Assembly (NCBI GenBank): GCA_045649825.1
Contig: JAZRQO010000021.1
Coordinates: 26,711 to 90,710 of the forward strand
From: RGIG9115 sp045649825
Lineage (GTDB): Bacteria > Bacillota > Clostridia > UBA1381
DNA: 64,000 nucleotides
Reading direction: 5' to 3'
The notes below the pieces were generated by a model. It searched no databases and was not told the DNA's origin. It was given only the letters and a program-made list of their open reading frames with translations. The first letter of the stretch is position 1. The number at the start of each line of letters is the position of its first letter. The translations under genes were made by a program, and so were the position numbers. Positions 40,793-51,400 of this stretch are shown in pieces.

Positions 40793-42801
40793 CATCTTGT
40801 TAAATAATTATAAATTATAATTGCCGCTTCGGCATAGGTTATGTTCCTGTCAGGATTGAAATTACCTGTTCCGTCACCTTTGAAAACACCCATACCGTAA
40901 AGAATACTTACATATCCCACGCCCTCGGTTACGTCATTGAAGGGATTGTTATAAATTCCGTCAAGAAGTGCAAAATCCTCGCCGCCAATGGCACGGACTG
41001 TCATTTTTGCCGCTTCAAGCCTTGAAACAGGCGCGTCTTTTTCGTAGTTCTCCTTTTTTATAATTCCGTTATCTACAAGCAAAGTCGCAGCTTCGCTGCT
41101 CTCAGATTTCAGAAGAATACTGTCAAATCGCCTTACAATGCATGAAAGAAGCTTTGCAAAATCACTTTGAGTTATTTCATTGTCAGGAGTAAATTCACTG
41201 CCCTCTGTACGGATCCCGTAAAGGGCAAGAGTATTTATTATATCCTCTGCATAATGTCCCGAAATATCGGTATAGCCCTCAAAAGGCTTATCTTCTCCGC
41301 TTATTCCTGTTATTTCTCCCGAAAAGGCATCCATTCTCATAAAACTGTTTTCGAAATCGTATATGAGCTTGAAAACTGTTTTGTTATCTTCAACGTGTCT
41401 TTCGTGCACTACGGTGTAGGGCATTTGTGAAAAAAGCATTTTCCCTGCAGCATAAGGAGAAATCACATTATCGGGAGATTTAAATTCGCAAGTCGAATAA
41501 TTGATAGAGTATGCATTTATAATTCCAAGTTCACTGCTTACTCTCACATTTATTGTGTCCTGCCTGAAAGGAATTTCATTTACATATCTTGTATAGAATT
41601 TTGAAGCCCCATCATATCTATATTCCTTGAATTTCTCGCCTGCAAGATAAGCCGCACCTTCAGCTTTCAGGGCTTCTGCTTTTTCTTCTGTTATAGCTTT
41701 ATTTTCATCCTCGCCGTATCTGTAAATATAGAACGATTGAACCTCTCCTGTTTTCATATCGAGGGAAACCTGGGAATGTTCTTCACCAAAATAAAATCTG
41801 CCGATATAACGGTTCTCTCCCTCTTTATCCAGGTTATAGCTCATAAGCGGAGTATCACTGTCAATTGCAATGTAAGGGTTATCAAATATGAGCTTCACTC
41901 CCTCTTCTTTAGTAAGCAGTCCCGATATTTTATCAAGTTCTCCAAGCTCTGTTTTTGAAAGAGTTGCACCCATAGCTGAATTCATAACCATTTCACTCTT
42001 GTCAGCCGCCATACCCTCTGCTTCGCCTCTGTATAATACCCCGTTATATGATTTAACAGGAACAAAAGCACTTCCGTCAATTGCACTTATTTTAGTCTGT
42101 GTGTCCTTAAACACATAAACAGGAACAGCTATATTTTCATCCTCCGAATATTCTTTATAATATTCAAGTATAAGACCTGATTTCTCAAGAAAAGCTTTCT
42201 GAGCTTCAGACGGATGTATAACAAGCCCGTCCTCAAATTCAGCATTCTGATAATAGTTCATATAAAAATATGTAATTTCTTCGCCCTTTTCATCAACCGT
42301 AACACTTCCGCTGCACTCGGGAACGGTTATGCCGTTGACAACTCTTTGAACTTCAAAAGAATATCCTAAATCCCATAACGAACGAAACCTTGAATTATCG
42401 TTCAGAACAAGCTCACCCAAAAGGCTTGGATTTAGTTCATTAACAAGAAGCTGTGCTTTATTCATTATATCTGCTCTGTCAATGTTTCGGATTTTTGCAC
42501 CTGTTTCCCCGCTGTATTCCTCAGATTTGGAATAGGATGTTATAATTCCCTCCGACGTTACATTAACATATGCACTCTTATATCCCTCCGAATTATCCGA
42601 CCAGCGGAGAGAGTATGAAACTGAGCCGTCTGCTCCCTGCCTTTCATTTGCAGAGAACTCTTCGTATTCCTCCATATTACCAATTCTATCCTTTACGGAA
42701 AAAATAATTGTCTCAAGCTCTGCAGTATCGGTTTCCGCCATAACAGGAATTGTACCTGCGATAAAACAAAATGTTAATAACAAAGAAATGATTTTTTTCA
42801 T
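40792..42801 (-). CDS. Secreted YcdB/YcdC (PepSY-like) protein with C-terminal SLH domains
   Basis: 669 residues. A signal peptide (ending PVMAET, near residue 22) precedes a long region of PepSY/YcdB-like repeats (LGYSFEVQRVVNGITVPECSGSVTVDEKGEEITYFYM; MKTGEVQSFYIYR), and three SLH-type repeats occupy about residues 510-669 (GYTDISGHYAEDIINTLALYGI; FNDVTEGVGYVSILYGMGVFKGDGTGNFNPD). PepSY modules often act as protease inhibitors or propeptide-like regulators; SLH anchors the protein to the wall. AGGAGGGG precedes the ATG. No adjacent protease suggests a partner. Confidence 0.83.
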   Translation of the reverse strand: MKKIISLLLTFCFIAGTIPVMAETDTAELETIIFSVKDRIGNMEEYEEFSANERQGADGSVSYSLRWSDNSEGYKSAYVNVTSEGIITSYSKSEEYSGETGAKIRNIDRADIMNKAQLLVNELNPSLLGELVLNDNSRFRSLWDLGYSFEVQRVVNGITVPECSGSVTVDEKGEEITYFYMNYYQNAEFEDGLVIHPSEAQKAFLEKSGLILEYYKEYSEDENIAVPVYVFKDTQTKISAIDGSAFVPVKSYNGVLYRGEAEGMAADKSEMVMNSAMGATLSKTELGELDKISGLLTKEEGVKLIFDNPYIAIDSDTPLMSYNLDKEGENRYIGRFYFGEEHSQVSLDMKTGEVQSFYIYRYGEDENKAITEEKAEALKAEGAAYLAGEKFKEYRYDGASKFYTRYVNEIPFRQDTINVRVSSELGIINAYSINYSTCEFKSPDNVISPYAAGKMLFSQMPYTVVHERHVEDNKTVFKLIYDFENSFMRMDAFSGEITGISGEDKPFEGYTDISGHYAEDIINTLALYGIRTEGSEFTPDNEITQSDFAKLLSCIVRRFDSILLKSESSEAATLLVDNGIIKKENYEKDAPVSRLEAAKMTVRAIGGEDFALLDGIYNNPFNDVTEGVGYVSILYGMGVFKGDGTGNFNPDRNITYAEAAIIIYNYLTR

Positions 42802-42936
42802 CTTAACCCCTCCTGTTTATTACACTGTGGTATTCAGCCTCTTTTATATAATACCATAGAATAAATGCTTGCGTTGCACCAAAATAAATAATTGTGATTT
42901 TTGCACTGAAATTATAGTTTTATTTTGGCAAAAGTA

Positions 42937-42968
42937 AACAGTATGGGCGTAAATACGCCCATACTGTT
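42937..42968 (-). terminator. Hairpin terminator after the flippase gene
   Basis: A 15-bp inverted repeat AACAGTATGGGCGTA/TACGCCCATACTGTT. The following T-run is weak (TTACTTTT). Confidence 0.68.
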
Positions 42969-44634
42969 AAATAAGCTTCATCTTAATTAACAATCCATAC
43001 AGCTTAGCTCCTGCAGGAAGCATTTTAATTTCTTCCTCCGACAGTATATTAAGCTTGAATACAAGCACAAAATAACAAACTGCCGCAACACCAATTGATG
43101 CGGGAAGTGCAACAAAGTTTGAAGGTACAATACTGTTTACTGCAATATATCCGAAATATGCCACTGCAGCCATTACTCCGCCTGCAATAAGAGGTTTAAC
43201 AACATATTTCACAAGATTCATCTTAAGAGGAATATTTCGGGAAAGCACTCCGAAGCATACGGAAAACGAAACTATCTGGCACGCAACGGAACTGATTGCC
43301 GCACCGTAAATGTTAATCTCAGGTATTCTTATAAGAATAATGTTCAGAATTATCTTCACGATACAACCAAGCAAAAGACCTGTTGCAGGGGTATACACCT
43401 TCCCCATTCCCTGAAGCGAGCCTGACATTGTTTGGTTAAGCGCCGTGAAAATAAGAGCTATTGAGCTTATCTGAAGCAAATCATATCCAAGCTGTGCATT
43501 AGGATATATAAGCTTATAAATAGGCTGTGCCAAAGATATGTAGCCGAAAGCACAGGGCAGAATAAGCAAAATAGAAATAAGGAATGAGTAGTTGATTTTA
43601 TTTGCTGCTTCTTTTTTATCGCCCACCGCAAGAGCGCTTGAGATTGAAGGAACAAGCACCGTCGCAAAAGCAATATTAAGTGCAAGAGGCATATTTATGA
43701 GAGTATCGCTCTTGCCCAGAACTCCTGCCAATCGTACTGCTTCACGATTTAATTGGTCCATGGTTGGAAACATAACTGCAGGAGTATTTCCGAATGCCGG
43801 TATTCCCTCCGCAAATGCAATTTCAATACCACGGGTTATCGTCGCCGTATCAATTACCCGGTTTATTGCCGTTATAATAGAGCCGAGAGAAATGGGGATT
43901 GAAATCATAAGAATATTCTTTATCATTTGTCCCGGTGGAATTTTCTTGAACACTGAAAGGTCTGTTTTACTTAGCTTCTCGTCTATGCCCTTCTTATGCT
44001 TTTTATAGAACAGGAGAAGGTAGCCGAAGCTCAGAACCGTTGCAATAGATGTAGCAAAATTCGCCCAAGCCGCCATAAACTGAGGCTCCTGCCCCACTGC
44101 AAGAAGTACGAAAATAATCGTCAGAATTGTTTTAAAAATCTGTTCAAGCACCTGAGATGTACTTGTTGCACCCATATTCTGAAGCCCCACAAAGTAACCT
44201 CTTATTACACTTGAAACGCATACAAAGAATATAGACGGTGCAAGAGCACGCATGGTATATTCAACGCCTGCCATTTTAACAATATTATATGCAACAAAAT
44301 CTGCACCGAAAAACAAAGCTCCGCTGCATACAAGCCCGATGCCCGCAAACAGTGCAAAAGCGGTTTTAAATACTCTGAACGCACCCTTATGGTCATTCAC
44401 CGCCGTGCGTTCCGCAACCATCTTGGCAATTGCATTGGGAACACCTACAGAGGATATGGCAAGAAGCAAGGTATAAACCTGAAAGCCTGCGGTATAAAAC
44501 CCGTTACCCGCATCACCAAAGCCGCGAACATTGGTTATTACCATACGGTACATAAGACCGAATACCTTTACAAGCAATTGAGCAATCAAAATTATGCTCA
44601 CGTTTTTCATAAAGGACTGTTTTTTATCTGACAT
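42967..44634 (-). CDS. SpoVB/MurJ-type polysaccharide (lipid II) flippase
   Basis: 555-residue MOP-superfamily transporter with about 14 helices. The opening SFMKNVSIILIAQLLVKVFGLMYRMVIT and YTAGFQVYTLLLAISSVGVPNAIAKMVAER match the SpoVB/YtgP group. YtgP-type members flip lipid II in vegetative cells, while SpoVB acts in spore cortex synthesis; sequence alone does not separate them. AAGGAG lies 8 bases before the ATG. It follows rpoC on the same strand, with a hairpin between them. Confidence 0.87.
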   Translation of the reverse strand: MSDKKQSFMKNVSIILIAQLLVKVFGLMYRMVITNVRGFGDAGNGFYTAGFQVYTLLLAISSVGVPNAIAKMVAERTAVNDHKGAFRVFKTAFALFAGIGLVCSGALFFGADFVAYNIVKMAGVEYTMRALAPSIFFVCVSSVIRGYFVGLQNMGATSTSQVLEQIFKTILTIIFVLLAVGQEPQFMAAWANFATSIATVLSFGYLLLFYKKHKKGIDEKLSKTDLSVFKKIPPGQMIKNILMISIPISLGSIITAINRVIDTATITRGIEIAFAEGIPAFGNTPAVMFPTMDQLNREAVRLAGVLGKSDTLINMPLALNIAFATVLVPSISSALAVGDKKEAANKINYSFLISILLILPCAFGYISLAQPIYKLIYPNAQLGYDLLQISSIALIFTALNQTMSGSLQGMGKVYTPATGLLLGCIVKIILNIILIRIPEINIYGAAISSVACQIVSFSVCFGVLSRNIPLKMNLVKYVVKPLIAGGVMAAVAYFGYIAVNSIVPSNFVALPASIGVAAVCYFVLVFKLNILSEEEIKMLPAGAKLYGLLIKMKLI

Positions 44635-44717
44635 AAATAAAACTCCTTAATACCAACATATAAGTAGTTTATGCTTAAAACGAAAACATTATTTTATATG
44701 TTAACATCATTAAACAG

Positions 44718-44750
44718 AATCGGGTTGGAGGCTTAGCTCCAACCCTGATT
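44718..44750 (-). terminator. Hairpin terminator after rpoC
   Basis: Stem AATCGGGTTGGAG/CTCCAACCCTGATT with one mismatch and a 6-base loop directly after the rpoC stop. The T-run is poor (TCTGTTT), so readthrough into the flippase gene is possible. Confidence 0.65.
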
Positions 44751-44756
44751 TTTAAA

Positions 44757-47700
44757 TTATTTGATTTGTTCGTTAGGTATTACCTGACCTTCAACCTTGA
44801 TGTTGATGTCTTTATAAAGAGGCATACCTGTTCCGGCAGGAATAAGCTTACCGATTATAACATTTTCTTTGATACCGATAAGGGGATCCACCTTACCCTT
44901 AATAGCTGCATCTGTAAGAACTTTTGTTGTTTCCTGGAAGGATGCCGCTGAAAGGAACGAATCTGTAGCAAGCGATGCCTTTGTGATACCGAGAAGTACA
45001 GGTGAATATGTTGCGTGACGTCCTTCAAACTTCGCAGGAACTGCAATATATTCATCATCCGAAATGATTTCACCTGTTTCTTCATCAACCTGAGGCTGAG
45101 GTGCTACGCCACCGTTAGCTTCAAGATATTCAGAAATTCTGTCAACCTCTTTGTTAGCAGCTTCAAGCTCGAAGATATCAACAAGAGCACCCATAAGAAG
45201 GTTTGTATCTCCTGCTTCTTCAACTCTTACCTTACGAAGCATCTGACGTGTTATAACCTCAACGTGCTTGTCGTTAATATCAACACCCTGCATACGGTAT
45301 GTTCTCTGAACTTCACGAGTGATATAAACCTGCACATCGTGAGGACCCAGAATACGAAGTATATCGTTGGGGTTGATTGAACCCATTGTAAGCTCTGCGC
45401 CCTTTTCAATGACTTCACCGTCTTTAACAACGATGCTTGAAGAATAAGGAATTGCATATGTCTTAGCTTCGCCGTTTTCGTCGTCTGTTACTGTTACTTC
45501 ACGCTTTCTCTTCGATTCTGAAACAGTTACACGGCCGCCGATTTCAGAAATGATAGCAACACCCTTAGGCTTACGTGCTTCAAAAAGTTCTTCTATACGG
45601 GGAAGACCCTGTGTAATATCGCTTCCTGAAGCAACACCGCCGGCATGGAAGGTACGCATGGTGAGCTGAGTACCGGGTTCACCGATAGACTGAGCCGCAA
45701 TAATACCAACTGCTTCACCAACGTTTACAAGCTCACCTGTTGCAAGGTCACGTCCGTAACACTTAGCACATACACCCTTGCGACAATCACAGGTAAGAAC
45801 GCTTCTGATTGCAACTTTTTCAATTCCTGCAGCAATAATCTTTGATGCGTCAGAATCAGAAATCAAGTCGCCTGCTTTAACGATAATATCCCCAGTTTCG
45901 GGATGAGCTATATCAAATTTTGAAGTACGTCCGATAATACGGTCTGCCAAAGGCTCGATAACTTCGTTACCGTCCATAATAGCTGTTACTTCTTCATACT
46001 TTTCAGTTCCGCAATCAATTTCACGAACAACAACGTCCTGTGATACGTCAACAAGACGACGTGTGAGGTAACCTGAGTCGGCTGTACGAAGAGCTGTATC
46101 GGTAAGACCTTTTCTTGCACCGTGTGATGAAATGAAGTACTCAAGTACGTTAAGGCCTTCACGGAAGTTAGCACGGATAGGAATTTCGACTGTTCTACCC
46201 TGTGTATCCGCCATAAGACCACGCATTGCTGCGAGCTGTCTTATCTGGTTTACGCTACCACGGGCACCTGAATCAGCCATCATAAATATGGGGTTGAATT
46301 TACCGAGGTTCGCCATCATGGCATTGGTTACTTTACCTGAAGCTTCTGCCCACACGTCGATAACTGCTTTGTATCTTTCAGCATCTGTGAGGAAGCCTCG
46401 TCTGTACTTCTTCATTATTTTTTCAACACGTTCTTCCGCATCTGCAAGAATTGACTTCTTCTCGTCGGGAACTTCGATGTCGGAAACAGCAACAGTGATT
46501 GCACCCTGTGTTGAATACTTATAACCTGTTGACTTGATAAGGTCAAGAACATTTGCAGTTTCTGTTATGCCACAAACTCTGATACATTTATCAATAATCT
46601 TACCAAGTTCCTTCTTACCAACGATAAAGTCTACTTCATAGTTGAGGAAGCTTGAAGGATCAGTTCTGTCAACAAAACCAATATTTTGAGGAATGTTGTT
46701 GTTGAAGAGAATTCTACCAACTGTTGTTTCTACAAGGTGAGAATAACGTGCACCGTCGAGAACACCTGTTTTTCTAACCTTAACAAGTGAATGGAGTCCC
46801 ACTTCCTTGTTATGATAAGCCATAATAGCTTCGTCCTCGTCAGCAAAAACCATGCCTACGCCGGGTTCATCATCTTTTACAATTGTAAGGTAATATGAAC
46901 CAAGAATCATATCCTGTGTCGGAACTGTAACAGGATTACCATCCTGAGGCTTAAGAAGGTTGTTTGCAGAGAGCATAAGGAATCTTGCTTCTGCCTGAGC
47001 TTCGGGTGAAAGGGGTACGTGAACAGCCATCTGGTCACCGTCGAAGTCGGCATTATATGCTGTACAAACAAGGGGATGGAGTTTGAGAGCACGTCCTTCA
47101 ACGAGAACAGGCTCAAATGCCTGAATACCAAGTCTGTGAAGCGTTGGTGCACGGTTAAGAAGTACAGGATGCTCCTTAATAACATCTTCAAGCACATCCC
47201 AAACCTCTGCACTTCCACGCTCTACCATACGCTTTGAACTCTTGATATTGAAAGCAAGCTTACGTGCCACAAGCTCTTTCATAACAAAAGGCTTGAACAG
47301 TTCGATTGCCATTTCTTTAGGCAGACCGCACTGATAAATTTTAAGTTCAGGTCCAACTACGATAACTGAACGTCCTGAATAGTCAACACGCTTACCGAGA
47401 AGGTTCTGACGGAAACGTCCCTGCTTACCTTTGAGAAGGTCAGAAAGAGACTTAAGAGGTCTGTTGCCCGGGCCGGTGATAACTCTTCCACGTCTTCCGT
47501 TGTTGATAAGAGCATCAACTGCTTCCTGGAGCATACGCTTTTCGTTTCTGATAATAATATCAGGTGCACCAAGCTCAAGAAGTCTGTTAAGTCTGTTGTT
47601 TCTGTTGATAACACGTCGGTAAAGGTCGTTAAGGTCACTGGTTGCAAATCTGCCACCATCGAGCTGTACCATAGGACGAAGCTCAGGAGGAATAACGGGG

Positions 47701-48395
47701 ATAACCGTCATTATCATCCATTCAGGTCTGTTGCCTGAAAGACGGAATGATTCAACAACCTCAAGTCTTTTAAGAATTTTTGCTTTTTTCTGACCTGCTG
47801 ACAGACCGTCGAGTTCATCTTTGAGTTCTGCCGCAAGTGTTTCAAGGTCTATTTTCTTGAGAAGTTCAAGAATAGCCTCTGCACCCATACCCGCTTTGAA
47901 AGCATCGCCGTACTTTTCACGTGCAGCAGAGTATTCACTTTCAGAGAGAACCTGATTCTGCATAAGATCGGTTTCTCCCTTATCTATTACAATATATGCA
48001 GCGAAATACAATACCTTTTCCAGGTGTCTTGGAGAAAGGTCAAGCATTTGTCCCATTGCAGAGGGAACACCCTTGAAATACCAGATATGAGAAACAGGTG
48101 TTGCAAGTTCAATATGTCCCATACGCTCACGACGTACTTTTGATTTTGTAACTTCAACTCCGCATCGGTCGCAGACAACGCCTTTATATCTGATTTTTTT
48201 GTATTTACCGCAGTAACATTCCCAGTCCTTTGTAGGACCGAAAATCTTTTCACAGAACAAGCCTTCTCTTTCAGGCTTAAGAGTTCTGTAGTTTATGGTT
48301 TCAGGCTTTTTAACCTCACCGTAAGACCATTCAAGGATTTTTTCCGGTGATGCAAGCCCGATTTTTATAGCTTCAAAACTGTTAAATTCTAACAT
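44757..48395 (-). CDS. rpoC: DNA-directed RNA polymerase subunit beta'
   Basis: 1212 residues, typical for Firmicutes. The N-terminal zinc site (CYCGKYKKIRYKGVVCDRCGVEV), clamp region, catalytic Mg2+ loop NADFDGDQMAVHVPLS near residue 450, second zinc site (CDCRKGVCAKCYG) and trigger-loop/bridge-helix blocks (MRTFHAGGVASG; SGARGSVNQIRQLAAMRGLM) are all present. It follows rpoB by 26 bases. The downstream gene is a flippase, not the usual ribosomal str cluster. Confidence 0.98.
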   Translation of the reverse strand: MLEFNSFEAIKIGLASPEKILEWSYGEVKKPETINYRTLKPEREGLFCEKIFGPTKDWECYCGKYKKIRYKGVVCDRCGVEVTKSKVRRERMGHIELATPVSHIWYFKGVPSAMGQMLDLSPRHLEKVLYFAAYIVIDKGETDLMQNQVLSESEYSAAREKYGDAFKAGMGAEAILELLKKIDLETLAAELKDELDGLSAGQKKAKILKRLEVVESFRLSGNRPEWMIMTVIPVIPPELRPMVQLDGGRFATSDLNDLYRRVINRNNRLNRLLELGAPDIIIRNEKRMLQEAVDALINNGRRGRVITGPGNRPLKSLSDLLKGKQGRFRQNLLGKRVDYSGRSVIVVGPELKIYQCGLPKEMAIELFKPFVMKELVARKLAFNIKSSKRMVERGSAEVWDVLEDVIKEHPVLLNRAPTLHRLGIQAFEPVLVEGRALKLHPLVCTAYNADFDGDQMAVHVPLSPEAQAEARFLMLSANNLLKPQDGNPVTVPTQDMILGSYYLTIVKDDEPGVGMVFADEDEAIMAYHNKEVGLHSLVKVRKTGVLDGARYSHLVETTVGRILFNNNIPQNIGFVDRTDPSSFLNYEVDFIVGKKELGKIIDKCIRVCGITETANVLDLIKSTGYKYSTQGAITVAVSDIEVPDEKKSILADAEERVEKIMKKYRRGFLTDAERYKAVIDVWAEASGKVTNAMMANLGKFNPIFMMADSGARGSVNQIRQLAAMRGLMADTQGRTVEIPIRANFREGLNVLEYFISSHGARKGLTDTALRTADSGYLTRRLVDVSQDVVVREIDCGTEKYEEVTAIMDGNEVIEPLADRIIGRTSKFDIAHPETGDIIVKAGDLISDSDASKIIAAGIEKVAIRSVLTCDCRKGVCAKCYGRDLATGELVNVGEAVGIIAAQSIGEPGTQLTMRTFHAGGVASGSDITQGLPRIEELFEARKPKGVAIISEIGGRVTVSESKRKREVTVTDDENGEAKTYAIPYSSSIVVKDGEVIEKGAELTMGSINPNDILRILGPHDVQVYITREVQRTYRMQGVDINDKHVEVITRQMLRKVRVEEAGDTNLLMGALVDIFELEAANKEVDRISEYLEANGGVAPQPQVDEETGEIISDDEYIAVPAKFEGRHATYSPVLLGITKASLATDSFLSAASFQETTKVLTDAAIKGKVDPLIGIKENVIIGKLIPAGTGMPLYKDINIKVEGQVIPNEQIK

Positions 48396-48421
48396 CTGAT
48401 AACCTCCGTATGAAAATCTGA

Positions 48422-51400
48422 TTAGTCGTCCAATTCACCGTCGTATGATTCTTCTTCGTCGTCAAGGAAGTCGCTTTCTTCAACGGTGTAATCAAAATCA
48501 TCTTCCTCATCAGTAATTTCGGGTTCGTCTAATTCGTCGAGTTCGGAATACTCATCATATTCAGGTACCATTCCTGCCTGACCGATATTGCTCTCGTCAA
48601 GCTGAACGCTTACACCGTCAGCTTCTTCCATTACCTTTGAGTAATCTTCTCTTGACTTATAATCATCTGTATCATCTGTCATTTCGTCAAGGTCGATTTC
48701 CTCGCCGTTGTTGTCAAGAATTCTGATATCAAGAGCAAGTGACTGAAGTTCCTTAACAAGCACCTTGAAGGACTCAGGAACACCGGGCTTGGGTATATTC
48801 TCACCCTTTACGATAGCTTCGTAAGTGTTTACACGTCCTACTATATCGTCAGACTTAACTGTAATAATTTCCTGGAGAGTATACGCAGCACCGTAAGCTT
48901 CGAGTGCCCACACTTCCATTTCACCGAAACGCTGTCCGCCAAACTGAGCTTTACCGCCGAGAGGCTGCTGAGTAACGAGCGAGTAAGGACCTGTGGAACG
49001 TGCATGAATCTTATCATCAACCAAGTGGTCGAGCTTAAGGTAATGCATCACACCGACTGTAACAGGATTATCAAACTTTTCACCTGTACGTCCGTCGTAT
49101 ACTACTGATTTGAAATCAGGTCTGAGGCCTGCTATCATAAATGCATCTGCAAGGTCTTCATCCTGAGCACCGTCAAATACGGGTGTCGCAAGCTTAAGGA
49201 ACTTGCCGGGTGCTACTTTCTTACGTGCATCTATAACAGTTTCTGCATATTCGATTGAATAATCAACTATTTTTTCAATTTCCGCAGTTATTTCAGCATT
49301 CTCCGCCTTTACCGACTTAACAGCTTTCATAACAGCTTTCTTTGAAACGTCGCTTCTGTCCATAGCAAGGAGTGCTTCGCTTACATTCTTAAGGTACTCT
49401 TCGCTTGCACCAAGCTTATCATTATGGCGGAGTGCTTCAATACGGTTAGCAGCAACTCGAACTGTATTCTTTCTGATATCTTCAATATCCATAAAGCTGA
49501 GAGTTCTGTAGGCATAACCAAGATGCATTTCAAGCACCTGACCAATGTTCATACGCGAAGGCACACCCAGGGGGTTAAGCACAATCTGAAGAGGAGTTCC
49601 GTCTTCAAGGAAAGGCATATCTTCTCTCGGGAGAACACGAGATACGACACCCTTGTTACCGTGACGGCCCGCCATCTTATCGCCCACAGAAATCTTTCTC
49701 TTCTGAGCAATATAGCATCTTACAACCTTGTTTACACCGGGGCTGAGTTCATCACCGTTTTCGCGTGTAAATTCCTTAACGTCAACTATGATACCATTTT
49801 CACCGTGGGGAACTTTAAGAGAGGTATCTCTTACTTCTCTTGCCTTTTCACCGAAAATTGCACGAAGAAGTCTTTCTTCCGCAGTAAGCTCTGTTTCACC
49901 CTTAGGTGTAACCTTACCGACGAGTATATCGCCTGAGCGAACTTCCGCACCTACTCTTATGATACCAACCTCGTTAAGGTCTTTAAGAGCTTCCTCTGAT
50001 ACATTTGGAATATCACGTGTAATTTCTTCAGGTCCGAGCTTTGTATCTCTCGCTTCACATTCGTATTCTTCTATATGAATAGAGGTAAATACATCGTTTT
50101 TAACAAGCTCTTCACTTATAAGAACAGCATCCTCGTAGTTATAACCTTCCCATGTCATAAATCCGATAAGGATATTCTTACCGAGAGCAAGCTCTCCGTT
50201 TGACATAGCAGGACCGTCGGCAATAATTTGTGATTTCTCAACAGTTTCGCCAACCTTAACTATAGGTCTGTGATTTATACATGTGCTCTGGTTTGAACGA
50301 ACAAACTTTGTGAGCTTATGAGTGTGAACTGCTCCGCTTTCGCCTCTGATTTCGATTGCCTGCGAATCTACCTTTTCTACAACGCCTGCTTCCTTTGCAA
50401 GGATTGCAGAACCTGAATCCTGAGCAACCTTATGCTCAATACCTGTTCCTACGATAGGTGAGTCTGTTGTAAGAAGGGGTACTGCCTGACACTGCATGTT
50501 TGAACCCATGAGGGCACGGTTAGCGTCGTCGTTTTCAAGGAACGGAATACAAGCTGTAACTACTGATACAAGCTGCCTTGGTGATACATCCATAAAGTCG
50601 ATGTTTGCAGCAGGTACTTCCAGGATTTCGTCACGAAAACGTGCAGAAACTCTCTTGTCAAGGAACTTACCGTTCTCATCAAGAGGCTCGTTTGCCTGAG
50701 CAATGATATATTCATCCTCTACATCAGCTGTCATATAAACAATTTCATCAGTTACACAGCCTGTTGCTTTATCAACCTTTCTGTAAGGAGCTTCGATAAA
50801 TCCGTACTGATTAATTCTTGAGAAGGTTGCAAGAGATGTGATAAGACCGATGTTAGGTCCTTCAGGAGTTTCTATAGGACACATTCTTCCGTAGTGTGAG
50901 TAGTGAACGTCACGCACTTCAAAGCCTGCACGTTCTCTTGAAAGACCGCCGGGACCGAGGGCTGATATTCTTCTCTTATGACGGAGTTCTGCAAGGGGGT
51001 TCGGCTGGTCCATGAACTGTGAAAGCTGTGATGAACCGAAGAACTCATTGATTGCAGCGATTATAGGTCTTATATTTATAAGTGACTGAGGTGTGATAAT
51101 CTCAAGGTCCTGAGTGGACATTCTTTCACGTACCACTCTTTCCATTCTTGAAAGACCGATTCTGAACTGATTCTGGAGAAGCTCTCCAACACTGCGGAGA
51201 CGTCTGTTGCCAAGGTGGTCAATGTCATCCACACTGCCTGTACCGTTTGAAAGATTGAACACGTAGTTAATTGAAGCAAGGATATCTTCACGGATAACGT
51301 GCTTCGGAGAAAGTTCACTCATTCTGCGGGCAATCATAGCTGCAGTTTCTTCGGGAACGGACTTCTTCGTGATTTCCTTTGCCTCAACCTGCTCTTCTAT

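Noticed and set aside
46132..46524. Open frame antisense to rpoC
   Set aside because: Shadow of conserved rpoC sequence; translation shows no protein family features.
49424..50078. Open frames antisense to rpoB
   Set aside because: They are shadows of a strongly conserved gene, without ribosome binding sites or recognisable products.
50930..51060. Rifampicin-resistance substitutions in RpoB
   Set aside because: The resistance-determining region retains the wild-type Asp, His and Ser positions.
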